DNA of 25,029 nt from Lachnospiraceae bacterium UBA1066 (GTDB lineage: Bacteria; Bacillota; Clostridia; Lachnospirales; Lachnospiraceae). The notes beneath the pieces are model-generated. The model had not been told where the DNA came from. It searched no databases and was given only the letters and a program-made list of their open reading frames with translations. A program made the position numbers and the translations under genes. Positions 1 to 8,127 of this stretch are shown piece after piece (the stretch's first letter is position 1; every line of letters begins with the position of its first letter). The stretch is taken from contig DCDB01000242.1 in the NCBI GenBank assembly GCA_002316215.1, positions 6,304-31,332 of the forward strand. Direction: 5' to 3'.

Positions 1-453
1 GCGGATCTTTTTGAGTACGGCTTTAATAATTTCAAGGAAACAAGTATCGATAAGACGGATGACGGAGGAACAGCGGAAGGAAGCGTAACGCTGCCCTCCG
101 GCATCAGCGCCTCGTCCCTTAAAGAGACAGAGACGCAAAATGATGCGGGGCAGACGGTTATTTCCTACTCTTATGAAGGAAATCCCGCAGGTATGGCCCT
201 GACAGTGCAGAGCGGAACGAAAAGCGGAGCGGATAATGCAGAAGGCACGGAAGCCGGAAGCGGCCATTCTTCGGGCCTGAATACGAAGAATACGCTTATG
301 ATTGTAGGAACAGCTTTTGCCGCTGTTCTTATTCTGCTGGTCATTTCACTGATCGTAAGGGCAAAAAGAGAGAAAAAAAGACGCGAGCGCATGCGCAGGC
401 GCAGGATGCAGAGGGAACGCGAAAGAAGAGAAAACAGCGGCAAGAGAAAATAG
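1..453 (+). CDS. D-alanyl-D-alanine carboxypeptidase, C-terminal end (partial)
   Basis: The reading frame is open from the first base to a TAG at 451-453, giving the last 150 codons of a protein whose start lies outside the window. The first residues read ADLFEYGFNNFKETS, which resembles the end of the penicillin-binding catalytic domain in peptidase S11 (DacF-like) enzymes; these trim the terminal D-Ala from peptidoglycan stem peptides at the outer membrane face. A polar linker follows, then one hydrophobic segment at about 298-357 and a very Arg/Lys-rich tail. This fits a C-terminal membrane anchor with a cytoplasmic basic end. The catalytic Ser-x-x-Lys, Ser-x-Asn and Lys-Thr-Gly motifs are not in the window, so the family call rests on the short tail motif and the anchor. 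It converges with the SRP RNA gene. Confidence 0.7.
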   Translation, partial: ADLFEYGFNNFKETSIDKTDDGGTAEGSVTLPSGISASSLKETETQNDAGQTVISYSYEGNPAGMALTVQSGTKSGADNAEGTEAGSGHSSGLNTKNTLMIVGTAFAAVLILLVISLIVRAKREKKRRERMRRRRMQRERERRENSGKRK

Positions 454-526
454 GGACAAGAGATCATAAAACAAGAGAAAATAAACAAGAGAAAATAGAC
501 AAGAGAAAATAGACAAGAGATAAAAA
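440..526. repeat. 14 bp tandem repeat over a stop codon
   Basis: Copies of ACAAGAGAAAATAG or close variants begin near 440, 456, 471, 485, 499 and 513, with a 14-15 bp period. The first copy contains the last codons and the TAG stop of the carboxypeptidase gene; the rest form an A/G-rich spacer before the SRP RNA terminator. The pattern suggests slippage expansion of the gene's own 3' end. Confidence 0.75.
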
Positions 527-563
527 AAGGAAAATTGAACAAAAGAAAATAAAGACAAAAAAT

Positions 564-831
564 GTCCGTGCGCCTCACCCCGAACCGGTCCCCACAGACG
601 TTACCTCTCCAGTTAGCTCGGCCCAGGCACCCTTACGGCACACAAGAGATCCTGCTTAGTGCTGCTGTGTTCCCACCCTGACACATTTCACAGGTTCCTG
701 CTGCGTAAGACCCAAACGTCATTGCCACTTAGAAAGGGCGGCTCCATAAAGACAGACCCTCAGATCGGCATCACCCCTGCTGTAGCGGACTGCAGGTTAC
801 AGGGCCCCGCTGACTCCCCGGTTGCACGGAC
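564..831 (-). ncRNA. ffs: Signal recognition particle RNA, long Gram-positive type
   Basis: Read on the minus strand, the 5' part matches the remembered Bacillus scRNA Alu-domain pattern: a GGGGAG box, then GCCCTGTAACCTGCAGTCCGC and the AGCAGGG complement. The S domain (661-684) has GTCAGG, then a GTG/CAC helix closed by a GGAA tetraloop, then AGCAGC, which is the Ffh-binding core. The 5' end GTCCGTGC pairs with the 3' end GCACGGAC, so the molecule closes on itself at about 268 nt, close to the 271 nt of Bacillus. An A-T-T-T-T-T-T run just past 564 should end transcription. The RNA binds Ffh and targets nascent membrane proteins to FtsY and SecYEG. Ends are inferred from the terminal helix and the promoter and may be off by a few bases. 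Confidence 0.93.
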
Positions 832-837
832 TTTAAA

Positions 838-866
838 AGTATATAGGAAAATAACTGAATTGTCAA
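838..866 (-). promoter_or_regulatory. Promoter of the SRP RNA gene
   Basis: On the minus strand a perfect -35 TTGACA (861-866) is followed by a 17 bp spacer and -10 TATACT (838-843). Initiation would fall about seven bases further, at 831 or so, exactly where the terminal RNA helix begins. This is a near-consensus housekeeping sigma promoter, as expected for an abundant stable RNA. Confidence 0.88.
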
Positions 867-888
867 ATACTCTTAATTAAGGTATAAT
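860..888 (+). promoter_or_regulatory. Promoter of the pfk-dnaX operon
   Basis: TTGTCA (860-865), a 17 bp spacer and a perfect TATAAT (883-888) point rightward. The expected start is near 895, giving a leader of about 58 nt to the phosphofructokinase start. The -35 box lies on the same bases as the opposing -35 of the SRP RNA promoter. Confidence 0.85.
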
Positions 889-953
889 AAAAATACTTGT
901 TTTTCGAGTGAAGTTTTAATTATACAATCCTATAAAGAAAGAAGGAAATGGCA

Positions 954-2033
954 ATGAAGCGAATCGGGATGTTAACAAGCGGCGGTGACTGCCAGGCGCT
1001 CAACGCAACAATGCGCGGTGTCGTCAAAGGTCTCAGCAACAATATCCAGGATCTCGAGGTGTACGGCTTTGAAGAGGGGTATAAAGGCATGATCTACGGG
1101 AACTACCGCCTGCTTACTTCCAAAGATTTTTCCGGCATCCTGACGCGGGGCGGCACCATTATCGGATCTTCGAGACAGCCGTTTAAGCTTATGAGGGTTC
1201 CGGATGCCAATGGTCTTGACAAGGTTGAGGCCATGAAGCAGAACTATTATAAGCTCCGCCTGGATTGTATTGTCATTTTAGGCGGGAACGGAACGCAGAA
1301 GACGGCAAATCTTCTCCATGAAGAAGGACTGAACGTCATCCACCTTCCGAAGACTATCGACAATGACATTTACGGAACGGATCTGACCTTCGGCTATCAG
1401 TCGGCCATCGACATTGCCACGCAGTGCATTGACTGCATCCACACGACAGCTTCTTCGCACGGACGCGTCTTCATCGTCGAAGTCATGGGCCATAAAGTCG
1501 GCTGGCTGACCCTTAATTCGGGAATTGCTTCCGGCGCGGATATCATCCTTCTTCCGGAAATTCCGTACGATATCTCGAAGGTCTGCGAAGCTATCGATAA
1601 ACGTCACACGGGCGGAAAGAAATTCACGATCCTGGCGGTGGCCGAGGGAGCTATTTCCAAGGAAATGGCAAAGATGGACAAGAAGGAACGCGCTAAGGAA
1701 ATGGAGAAAATGCTGAAGCAGTATCCTTCGGTTTCCTATAAACTCGCGGACGATATTACGAAAAAAACCGGCTACGAGGTCCGTGTCACGGTTCCGGGCC
1801 ATACGCAGAGAGGCGGCACGCCGGATGCTTTCGACCGTGTCCTTTCGACGAAGCTCGGAGCTTATGCCGCACAGCTGATCGAAAAAGAAGAGTACGGCTA
1901 TATGGTTGCAACCGTTAACAATACGATTAAGAAAGTAAAGCTCGAGGAATGCGCAGGGAAACTCAAGATGGTCGATCCGCATGACCAGACCGTTGAACTT
2001 GCAAAGTCCATCGGCATCAGCTTCGGAGACTGA
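954..2033 (+). CDS. 6-phosphofructokinase, Lys124-type
   Basis: Phosphorylates fructose 6-phosphate to the 1,6-bisphosphate in glycolysis. The 359-residue protein opens with MKRIGMLTSGGDCQALNA, the phosphate-donor loop. GGNGT (residues 110-114) corresponds to Escherichia coli PfkA 101-105, and PKTIDND (132-138) carries the catalytic Asp136. Two diagnostic positions conflict: Gly113 (equivalent to Gly104) is typical of ATP enzymes, while Lys133 (equivalent to 124) is shared with pyrophosphate and mixed-group enzymes. The donor is therefore uncertain, with ATP slightly favoured. I chose the ATG at 954 over the in-frame ATG at 948, because the GAAGGA ribosome site (941-946) is 7 nt from 954 but only 1 nt from 948. 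It is first in the operon, and dnaX starts 3 nt after its stop. Confidence 0.92.
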   Translation: MKRIGMLTSGGDCQALNATMRGVVKGLSNNIQDLEVYGFEEGYKGMIYGNYRLLTSKDFSGILTRGGTIIGSSRQPFKLMRVPDANGLDKVEAMKQNYYKLRLDCIVILGGNGTQKTANLLHEEGLNVIHLPKTIDNDIYGTDLTFGYQSAIDIATQCIDCIHTTASSHGRVFIVEVMGHKVGWLTLNSGIASGADIILLPEIPYDISKVCEAIDKRHTGGKKFTILAVAEGAISKEMAKMDKKERAKEMEKMLKQYPSVSYKLADDITKKTGYEVRVTVPGHTQRGGTPDAFDRVLSTKLGAYAAQLIEKEEYGYMVATVNNTIKKVKLEECAGKLKMVDPHDQTVELAKSIGISFGD

Positions 2034-2036
2034 TCT

Positions 2037-3647
2037 ATGTCCTATGTTGCTCTTTATCGCAAATTCCGGCCTTCGACCTTCGAGGATGTGAAGGGTCAGG
2101 ATCATATCGTCAGAACCTTAAAGAACCAGATTATGGCCGGAAGGATTCAGCACGCCTATCTTTTTTGCGGTACAAGGGGAACAGGAAAGACTTCTGTTGC
2201 CAAAATTCTGGCAAAGGCCGTTAATTGCGAGCATCCCATAGACGGCAGCCCCTGCAATGAATGCGCCTCCTGCAAGGCCATCACGGCAGGAAACTCCATG
2301 AATGTTATTGAAATCGACGCCGCTTCCAACAACGGCGTCGATAATATAAGGGAAATCATCGAAGAGGTGCAGTACCGTCCCGCTTCGGGGAAATACAAGG
2401 TCTACATCATTGACGAAGTCCATATGCTTTCTCCCGGTGCCTATAATGCACTCCTTAAGACTCTGGAGGAACCGCCGTCGTACGTCATTTTCATCCTGGC
2501 TACGACGGAAGCCGGCAAGATTCCGATGACGATCCTGTCGCGCTGCCAGCGGTATGACTTTCATAGGATCGATGCGGATACGCTGACGCAGAGGATGACG
2601 GATCTTACAAAAAGGGAAGGCGTACAGGCGGAGGAAAAGGCGCTCCGGTTTATAGCCAGGGCGGCCGACGGTTCCATGAGGGATGCCCTGTCGCTGCTTG
2701 ATCAGTGCATGGCCTTTTATATGGGCGAAGAACTTACTTATGAGAAAGTGCTGAGTGCGCTCGGAGCTGTCGATACGGAAGTTTTTGCGGAATTCCTCGC
2801 ATCGGTAATCCGCGGGGATACGGGAAAAAGCATTGCGGTTTTCGACAGGCTGATTGAAAACGGACGCGAGGCCGGGCAGTTTATTTCGGATTTTATCTGG
2901 TACCTGAGAAATCTGTTGATGGTGCAGACATCGAAAGAAGATGCGGAGGAAACGGTCGACGTATCGGCGGAGACGATGGCGGAACTTTTGGAGCTGTCGG
3001 AGCAGGCGGACCCCGAAACCGTCATGCGCTATATCCGCGTATTATCGGAGCTTCAGAACGATATGCGCTTTGCGACTAACCGCCGGGTACTGGCAGAGAT
3101 CGCCATTGTGCGCCTGACAAGGCCGCAGATGGAAAAAACTGCGGATGCCGTTTCGGGACGAATCCGTGCACTTGAGGAACAGATGGAGAAAGTGCTTTCG
3201 GGAAATCTTGTTTATGCTCCGGGAAATGATGTCTCTTACCCGGGAACACCGGCGGCAGTATCCGCGGCGGCTCCCAGGGAAGAAAGCACACCCCCGGAAA
3301 ATGCCGCGCCGGAAGATCTGAAAAAAATCCGCGGTGACTGGATGAGTATTATTTCAGGGATTGAAGACGGGTTTAAGCGGAAAATGCTGGAAAGTGCCGT
3401 CCCCAGATACAATGCGGAAGGCAATGACAATAAATTATATATTGAATTTACGAATAAGCTTGCGGAAAGACTCCCGGTCGATGAGAAGCTGCGCAGTGAA
3501 CTTATGGGAGTCATTGAAAGGCAGTACGGGAAACACGTCGATATCGAATTCCTTGAGAGCAGGAATAAGAATGAAAGCCTGAGGGAGATCGGGATCGATG
3601 AGATTATAAAAGAAAAAATCCATTTTGACGTGGAAGAGGAAGACTGA
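2037..3647 (+). CDS. dnaX: DNA polymerase III subunit gamma/tau
   Basis: The clamp-loader ATPase subunit of the replisome, 536 residues. The N-terminal AAA+ domain has Walker A GTRGTGKT (45-52), a four-cysteine zinc knuckle (Cys64, 73, 76, 79, as in E. coli), Walker B with DEVH in VYIIDEVHML, a sensor 1 segment FILATTE and the SRC arginine-finger motif. A domain III collar follows, then an Ala/Pro-rich linker (about 400-425) and a C-terminal tau-like domain. The start lies 3 nt after the phosphofructokinase stop, with a GGAG site inside that gene. An A7 run at 3321-3327 marks the linker end (see findings). ybaB and recR downstream are its classic neighbours. Confidence 0.96.
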   Translation: MSYVALYRKFRPSTFEDVKGQDHIVRTLKNQIMAGRIQHAYLFCGTRGTGKTSVAKILAKAVNCEHPIDGSPCNECASCKAITAGNSMNVIEIDAASNNGVDNIREIIEEVQYRPASGKYKVYIIDEVHMLSPGAYNALLKTLEEPPSYVIFILATTEAGKIPMTILSRCQRYDFHRIDADTLTQRMTDLTKREGVQAEEKALRFIARAADGSMRDALSLLDQCMAFYMGEELTYEKVLSALGAVDTEVFAEFLASVIRGDTGKSIAVFDRLIENGREAGQFISDFIWYLRNLLMVQTSKEDAEETVDVSAETMAELLELSEQADPETVMRYIRVLSELQNDMRFATNRRVLAEIAIVRLTRPQMEKTADAVSGRIRALEEQMEKVLSGNLVYAPGNDVSYPGTPAAVSAAAPREESTPPENAAPEDLKKIRGDWMSIISGIEDGFKRKMLESAVPRYNAEGNDNKLYIEFTNKLAERLPVDEKLRSELMGVIERQYGKHVDIEFLESRNKNESLREIGIDEIIKEKIHFDVEEED

Positions 3648-3737
3648 GGCGGCAAAGCCGCCGGTCAGGACAGACGGAAAACCAGTCAAAGCGGCCGGAA
3701 GGCCGGAAAAAAGACAGGAGAAGAAGGAGGATTTTAC
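3648..3737 (+). other. dnaX-ybaB spacer with GC-rich hairpin
   Basis: The spacer begins with a perfect GGCGGC-AAA-GCCGCC hairpin (3648-3662) directly after the dnaX TGA, and has a second GC-rich dyad around 3690-3705. Neither is followed by a T run, so they look like RNA processing or stability elements rather than terminators. The GGAGG at 3726-3730 serves ybaB. Confidence 0.5.
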
Positions 3738-4088
3738 GTGTCGAAGAAAGGCGGATTCCCCGGCGGGATGCCGGGCAATATGAACAACCTGATGAAGCAG
3801 GCACAGCGGCTTCAGCGGCAGATGGAGGAAAACCAGAAGGCGCTGGAGGATAAAGTGTTTACGGCATCGGCCGGCGGCGGAGCAGTTGAAGCGGAGGTGA
3901 GCGGAAAGAGAGAGATCAAGAAGCTCACGATTTCCAGGGATGCGGTGGATCCCGATGATGTGGAAACCCTTGAGGATATGATCGTCGCGGCGCTGAATGA
4001 GGCATTTAAAAAGGTCGATGATGAACAGGCGAGCCTGGCGGGCAAGATGACCGGCGGCGCAGGAGGATTCGGGAGTGGATTATTTTAG
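3738..4088 (+). CDS. ybaB: YbaB/EbfC family nucleoid-associated protein
   Basis: A small 116-residue DNA-binding protein that forms dimers and coats the nucleoid. The pattern is typical: a flexible Gly/Met-rich start (FPGGMPGNMNNLMKQAQ), a helical stretch with QRLQRQMEE, the core VEAEVSGKREIKKLTIS, and a C-terminal Gly-rich end. The start codon is GTG, 7 nt after a strong GGAGG. Its last 14 nt overlap the recR start, so translation is probably coupled. The place between dnaX and recR is conserved widely in bacteria. Confidence 0.94.
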   Translation: MSKKGGFPGGMPGNMNNLMKQAQRLQRQMEENQKALEDKVFTASAGGGAVEAEVSGKREIKKLTISRDAVDPDDVETLEDMIVAALNEAFKKVDDEQASLAGKMTGGAGGFGSGLF

Positions 4089-4671
4089 CGGACGCATCAG
4101 CGCGCTGATCGAACAGCTTTCACAGCTTCCCGGCATCGGGCCGAAATCGGCCCAGCGGCTTGCATTTTACATCGTAAGCCAGCCTGAGGAAAAGGTGAAA
4201 AGGCTCGCGGACAGTCTTTTGGATGCGCGCAGGAACTTGCATTACTGCAGGGAATGCTGTACACTTACAGACAGTGAGATCTGCCCGATCTGTGCCAATC
4301 CCAAACGTGATAAGAGGACGATCATGGTCGTCGAAACACCGCGGGATCTGGCGGCTTATGAAAAGACCGGGAAATATACAGGCGTCTATCATGTACTTCA
4401 CGGCGCGATTTCCCCTATGCTCGGTATCGGGCCGGACGACATCCGCTTAAAAGAACTGATGCGCCGTCTCGAAGGCGATGTAAAGGAAGTCATTATTGCG
4501 ACGAATTCATCACTGGAAGGCGAGACGACCGCTATGTATATCAGTAAGCTCATCAAGCCGGCGGGCGTTAAGGTCACGCGGATTGCAAGCGGCGTCCCGG
4601 TCGGAGGAGATTTGGAAAATATTGATGAAATAACGCTGCTAAGAGCGCTGGAAGGGAGAACGGAATTATGA
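4075..4671 (+). CDS. recR: Recombination mediator RecR
   Basis: Part of the RecFOR pathway, which loads RecA on gapped single-stranded DNA. At 198 residues it has the full family length. A helix-hairpin-helix (LPGIGPKSAQRLA, 18-30) comes first, then a zinc finger (Cys58, Cys61, Cys70, Cys73), then a Toprim domain starting at VVETPRDLAAYE, and the C-terminal SGVPVGGDLENIDE signature. It starts with GTG at 4075 inside ybaB, preceded by AGGAGGA, and its stop overlaps the next ATG in an ATGA junction. Confidence 0.96.
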   Translation: MDYFSGRISALIEQLSQLPGIGPKSAQRLAFYIVSQPEEKVKRLADSLLDARRNLHYCRECCTLTDSEICPICANPKRDKRTIMVVETPRDLAAYEKTGKYTGVYHVLHGAISPMLGIGPDDIRLKELMRRLEGDVKEVIIATNSSLEGETTAMYISKLIKPAGVKVTRIASGVPVGGDLENIDEITLLRALEGRTEL

Positions 4672-5507
4672 ACAGACTGGAACTTGAAAAGACAGCTGTC
4701 GAGGTCCGCAAAGGAATTGTCGAAGCTGTGTACAACGCTGCATCAGGGCATCCGGGCGGATCGCTTTCTGCTGCAGACTGCTTCACGTATCTTTATTTTG
4801 AGGAAATGAATATCGATCCGAAGAATCCGGGAATGGAGGATCGCGATCGCTTTGTTCTCTCGAAGGGCCATACCGCGCCGGGACTTTATTCCGCCATGGC
4901 AAACCGCGGATATTTTCCTGTAGAAGAACTTAAGACGCTGCGCCACATCGGCTCAAGGCTTCAGGGACATCCCTGCATGCAGGATCTTCCGGGCATTGAC
5001 ATGGCGAGCGGTTCACTCGGACAGGGAATCTCCGCTGCTGTCGGCATGGCGCTTTCAGCCAAGCTGCGCGGCAAGTCCTACAGGACGTACACGCTTTTAG
5101 GCGACGGCGAGATTGAAGAAGGCCAGGTCTGGGAAGCTTCTCTTCTTGCAGGCAACCGCAAACTGGACAATCTCTGCGTCATTGTGGACAACAATAATCT
5201 TCAGATCGACGGACCGATTACGGCAGTCAATCCGGCTTACCCGATCGATGATAAGTTCCGCGCTTTCAATTTCCATGTCGTAAATGTTGAGGATGGCAAT
5301 GATTTTGATCAGCTGGCGGCGGCTTTCAAAGAAGCCAGGGAGACCAAGGGCGTTCCGACCTGCATCGTCATGAAGACGGTCAAAGGCAAGGGAGTTTCCT
5401 ATATGGAAAACCAGGTCGGCTGGCACGGCAAGGCTCCGAACGAGGAACAGTATAAGCAGGCCATGGAAGAACTTACGAAAGCGGGTGAGGCATTATGTCA
5501 GAAATGA
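4668..5507 (+). CDS. Transketolase, N-terminal subunit
   Basis: The thiamine diphosphate-binding half of a split transketolase, 279 residues, acting in the non-oxidative pentose phosphate pathway. It shows the GHPGGSLSAAD substrate loop (27-37), SKGHTAPGLYS, GSLGQGISAAVG, and the GDG...NNN thiamine diphosphate/Mg motif (GDG 145-147, NNN 175-177). The start is coupled to recR through ATGA, and the gene overlaps the C-terminal subunit by 13 nt, so equal amounts of both halves are likely. Full-length transketolases carry both parts in one chain of about 660 residues; the two-gene form is common in Clostridia and archaea. Confidence 0.95.
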   Translation: MNRLELEKTAVEVRKGIVEAVYNAASGHPGGSLSAADCFTYLYFEEMNIDPKNPGMEDRDRFVLSKGHTAPGLYSAMANRGYFPVEELKTLRHIGSRLQGHPCMQDLPGIDMASGSLGQGISAAVGMALSAKLRGKSYRTYTLLGDGEIEEGQVWEASLLAGNRKLDNLCVIVDNNNLQIDGPITAVNPAYPIDDKFRAFNFHVVNVEDGNDFDQLAAAFKEARETKGVPTCIVMKTVKGKGVSYMENQVGWHGKAPNEEQYKQAMEELTKAGEALCQK

Positions 5508-6439
5508 AAAAAATCGCGACGCGCGTGAGCTACGGGGAAGCGATTACCGAGCTCGGCGCAAAACATGAGGATATCGTTGTTCTTGACGCGGATCTTGCAG
5601 CCGCGACGCAGACAGGCATTTTCAAGAAAAAATTCCCGGATCGCCATATCGACTGCGGCATCCAGGAAGCAAATATGATGGGCGTGGCAGCAGGACTTGC
5701 GACGACCGGTTTTGTACCGTTCGCCAGCACTTTCGCAATGTTCGCCGCCGGACGCGCTTATGAAATTGTCCGCAATTCCATCTGCTATCCGCATCTTAAT
5801 GTTAAAATCGGCGCGACACATGCCGGAATTTCCGTCGGTGAAGACGGTGCGACGCATCAGTGCCTTGAAGATCTTGCACTTATGCGCGTTCTTCCGGGCA
5901 TGACGGTGATCCAGCCGTCCGATGACGTGGAAGCCAGGGCGGCAGTTGCTGCGGCCTATGAACTGAACGGCCCGGTCTATATGCGCTTCGGGCGCCTTGC
6001 AGCTCCGGTTATCAACACGAACGAAGATTATAAATTCGAAATCGGGAAGGGCATTACCCTCCGCGACGGCTCCGATGTTACGATCGTGGCGACGGGTCTT
6101 CTGGTTGCGGCAGCTCTTGACGCGGCTGATAAACTTCAGGCGGACGGCATCAGCGCCCGTGTTATTAATATCCATACGATTAAACCTCTGGATGAGGAAC
6201 TTCTGGTTAAGGCGGCAAAAGAAACCGGCAGGATTGTAACAGCCGAGGAACATTCCGTGATCGGCGGCCTGGGCGGCGCAGTTTCGGAAATCCTTTCAGA
6301 AAAATGCCCTGTTCCTGTATGCAGGATCGGTGTTTATGACCGTTTCGGAGAATCGGGACCGGCAGTGGCGCTTCTTGCAAAATACGGCTTAGATGCTGAG
6401 GGTGTCTATGCAAAAACAAAAGAATTTGTCAAAGGATAA
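5495..6439 (+). CDS. Transketolase, C-terminal subunit
   Basis: The second half of the split transketolase, 314 residues, with the pyrimidine-binding (PYR) domain and the C-terminal domain. GIQEANM contains Glu58, equivalent to the Glu that activates the cofactor, followed by FASTFAMFAAGRAYE and the substrate segment THAGISVGEDGATHQ. The C-terminal domain shows VTAEEHSVIGGLGGAVSEIL. It starts within the last codons of the N-terminal subunit. The length and motifs also resemble DXP synthase C-terminal halves, but the partner gene and the GEDGATHQ motif support transketolase. Confidence 0.95.
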   Translation: MSEMKKIATRVSYGEAITELGAKHEDIVVLDADLAAATQTGIFKKKFPDRHIDCGIQEANMMGVAAGLATTGFVPFASTFAMFAAGRAYEIVRNSICYPHLNVKIGATHAGISVGEDGATHQCLEDLALMRVLPGMTVIQPSDDVEARAAVAAAYELNGPVYMRFGRLAAPVINTNEDYKFEIGKGITLRDGSDVTIVATGLLVAAALDAADKLQADGISARVINIHTIKPLDEELLVKAAKETGRIVTAEEHSVIGGLGGAVSEILSEKCPVPVCRIGVYDRFGESGPAVALLAKYGLDAEGVYAKTKEFVKG

Positions 6440-6926
6440 AAACTTTGATTCGGGCTTCTATGAGGTCGTGAAGGATATCCTTCACGATCCGGAGGTCCTG
6501 AAAATGAAAAACTTCAACCAGCACAGCAATACGGACTGTTACATGCACTGTCTGCATGTATCTTATTACAATTACCGTATCTGCAGGGCACTGCGGCTCA
6601 ATGCGGGAGCGGCAGCCCGTGCCGGGATGCTGCACGATTTCTTCCTGTACGACTGGCGCCATCATCCGAAAGCTCCGGGCGAGCGGATGCATGCCTTTAC
6701 GCATGCCGGCTATGCGCTTCGGAACGCGGAGAAGACGTTCGAACTGTCTGAGCGGGAAGAAGATATTATCTTAAGGCATATGTGGCCGGTGACAATTACG
6801 CCGCCTAAGCATATGGAATCCTGGATAATCACGCTGACGGATAAATATTGCAGCATCTGTGAATTTATCGACCATTATTATCCGCTGAAGGGTTTGCATG
6901 CGAAATTTTCTGGATATCTTAATTGA
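6408..6926 (+). CDS. HD-domain protein, probable phosphohydrolase
   Basis: A 172-residue protein with an HD metal-binding layout: His50 (MHCLHVSYYNY), the His76-Asp77 doublet (AGMLHDFFLYDW), His85/His86, and a later Asp in ITLTDKYCS. HD proteins of this size are often metal-dependent phosphohydrolases acting on nucleotides; the substrate here cannot be read. I chose ATG 6408 over 6393 because GAGG at 6398-6401 is correctly spaced. It overlaps the transketolase gene by 32 nt and the next gene by 29 nt, so it is an integral member of the operon. Confidence 0.85.
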   Translation: MQKQKNLSKDKNFDSGFYEVVKDILHDPEVLKMKNFNQHSNTDCYMHCLHVSYYNYRICRALRLNAGAAARAGMLHDFFLYDWRHHPKAPGERMHAFTHAGYALRNAEKTFELSEREEDIILRHMWPVTITPPKHMESWIITLTDKYCSICEFIDHYYPLKGLHAKFSGYLN

Positions 6927-8127
6927 AAAAATCTTATTCCTTAAGTCCAAAATCGAGTTTCAGGAAGAAGTTCCGGAAAATGAGATTGAGGCTTACAAGG
7001 TACGGATCCGGAATCATAAAAAGGCCATGTATGTACGCACGGCCTTTTTTGTCATCCTTGCCGCAGTGCTTGTATTGCTTGGAAAATACCTGATTGATCA
7101 TCATCGTTATTCTTCCTATAAGGTAGTGACCTCGGAAGATAAGACGGATAATATCTCGAATTACGAATATGCCGGAGGGGAAATCCTCCGTTATTCCTCC
7201 GACGGCGCATCGCTCCTTAAGACGAATCTTGACGCCATTTGGAATGTCACCTTTACGATGAGCCAGCCGGCGGTTGATATCTGCGAAGGCACTGCTGCGA
7301 TTTACGATAAGCGCGGAACAAGCGTTTACATTTACAATGCCAAGGGTCAGCTCGGGACATTTTCAACTGGCAAGCCGATCCTGTACGGGCGGGTGACTAA
7401 AGACGGAAACTTTGCGGCTGCCCTTGAGGACGGCGATACGACCTGGATTAATTACTATACCTCTCAAGGCTCGGAAATCGCGACCGTTTCGACAAATGTA
7501 AAGGATCCCGGTTATCCGGTTGCCCTGTCCCTGTCCCATGACGGGCTCTTTATGGCCGTATCGTATCTTACAGCGGCCAGCGGCGGCACCGGTACGCACC
7601 TGGTATTTTACAATTTCGGGAGCGCCGGCAAGGAAAAGACGGACAATGAGGTTGCGGCGGAGGACTTTTCGGGGACAGTCATTCCTGAGGTTGAATATTT
7701 AAGCAATACGGATGCCGTTGCTTTCCGCGACAATGGATTTACGGTCTATAAGGGAAGCCTGCTTCCTAAAAAGACAAAAAGCGTGGACTTTGACGGAGAG
7801 GTTGTCAGTACCTTCTACGACAGTTCGCATATGGGCTTCATTTTCAAGACGGAAGATACGGGCCATAAATTCGTCATGAAGATCTATACGACGAACGGGA
7901 ATCTGGTCTCAACATCCTATGTAGATTTAATTTTCGATAAGGTGCGTGTCTGCGGCGACGAAGTGATTTTCTTTAACAATACACAGATGGCGGTTTACAG
8001 TATGCGCGGTTTCTGCCGTTTCAGCGAAACGCTGGATGAAGGGGAAATCTCCGATGTCCTGAAAACGGCTGCCAACCGCTATTTTGTCGTGACGGATATG
8101 AAAGCGGAAATTATAAAACTCACCTGA
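6898..8127 (+). CDS. DUF5711 family membrane-anchored beta-propeller-like protein
   Basis: A 409-residue protein: a short basic N-terminal region, one transmembrane helix at about residues 45-66 (VRTAFFVILAAVLVLLGKYLI), then a long extracellular part. The outer part has repeated short beta-strand blades such as TAAIYDKRGTSVYIYNAKGQ and FMAVSYLT. I recognise the layout as DUF5711, seen mainly in Lachnospiraceae and relatives; the function is unknown. The ATG has AAGGG at good distance and lies inside the HD-domain gene. A 137 nt gap follows with no clear terminator. Confidence 0.8.
   Translation: MRNFLDILIEKILFLKSKIEFQEEVPENEIEAYKVRIRNHKKAMYVRTAFFVILAAVLVLLGKYLIDHHRYSSYKVVTSEDKTDNISNYEYAGGEILRYSSDGASLLKTNLDAIWNVTFTMSQPAVDICEGTAAIYDKRGTSVYIYNAKGQLGTFSTGKPILYGRVTKDGNFAAALEDGDTTWINYYTSQGSEIATVSTNVKDPGYPVALSLSHDGLFMAVSYLTAASGGTGTHLVFYNFGSAGKEKTDNEVAAEDFSGTVIPEVEYLSNTDAVAFRDNGFTVYKGSLLPKKTKSVDFDGEVVSTFYDSSHMGFIFKTEDTGHKFVMKIYTTNGNLVSTSYVDLIFDKVRVCGDEVIFFNNTQMAVYSMRGFCRFSETLDEGEISDVLKTAANRYFVVTDMKAEIIKLT

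Noticed and set aside
440..526. CRISPR array
   Set aside because: Units are contiguous 14 bp repeats without spacers, and no cas gene is present anywhere in the window.
171..578. Minus-strand ORFs opposite the carboxypeptidase tail
   Set aside because: Phe/Leu/Ser-rich shadow of the Lys/Arg/Glu-rich tail and its tandem repeat; no ribosome site.
659..880. ORF of 73 codons on the plus strand
   Set aside because: It lies across the SRP RNA gene and both promoters; the RNA explains the sequence.
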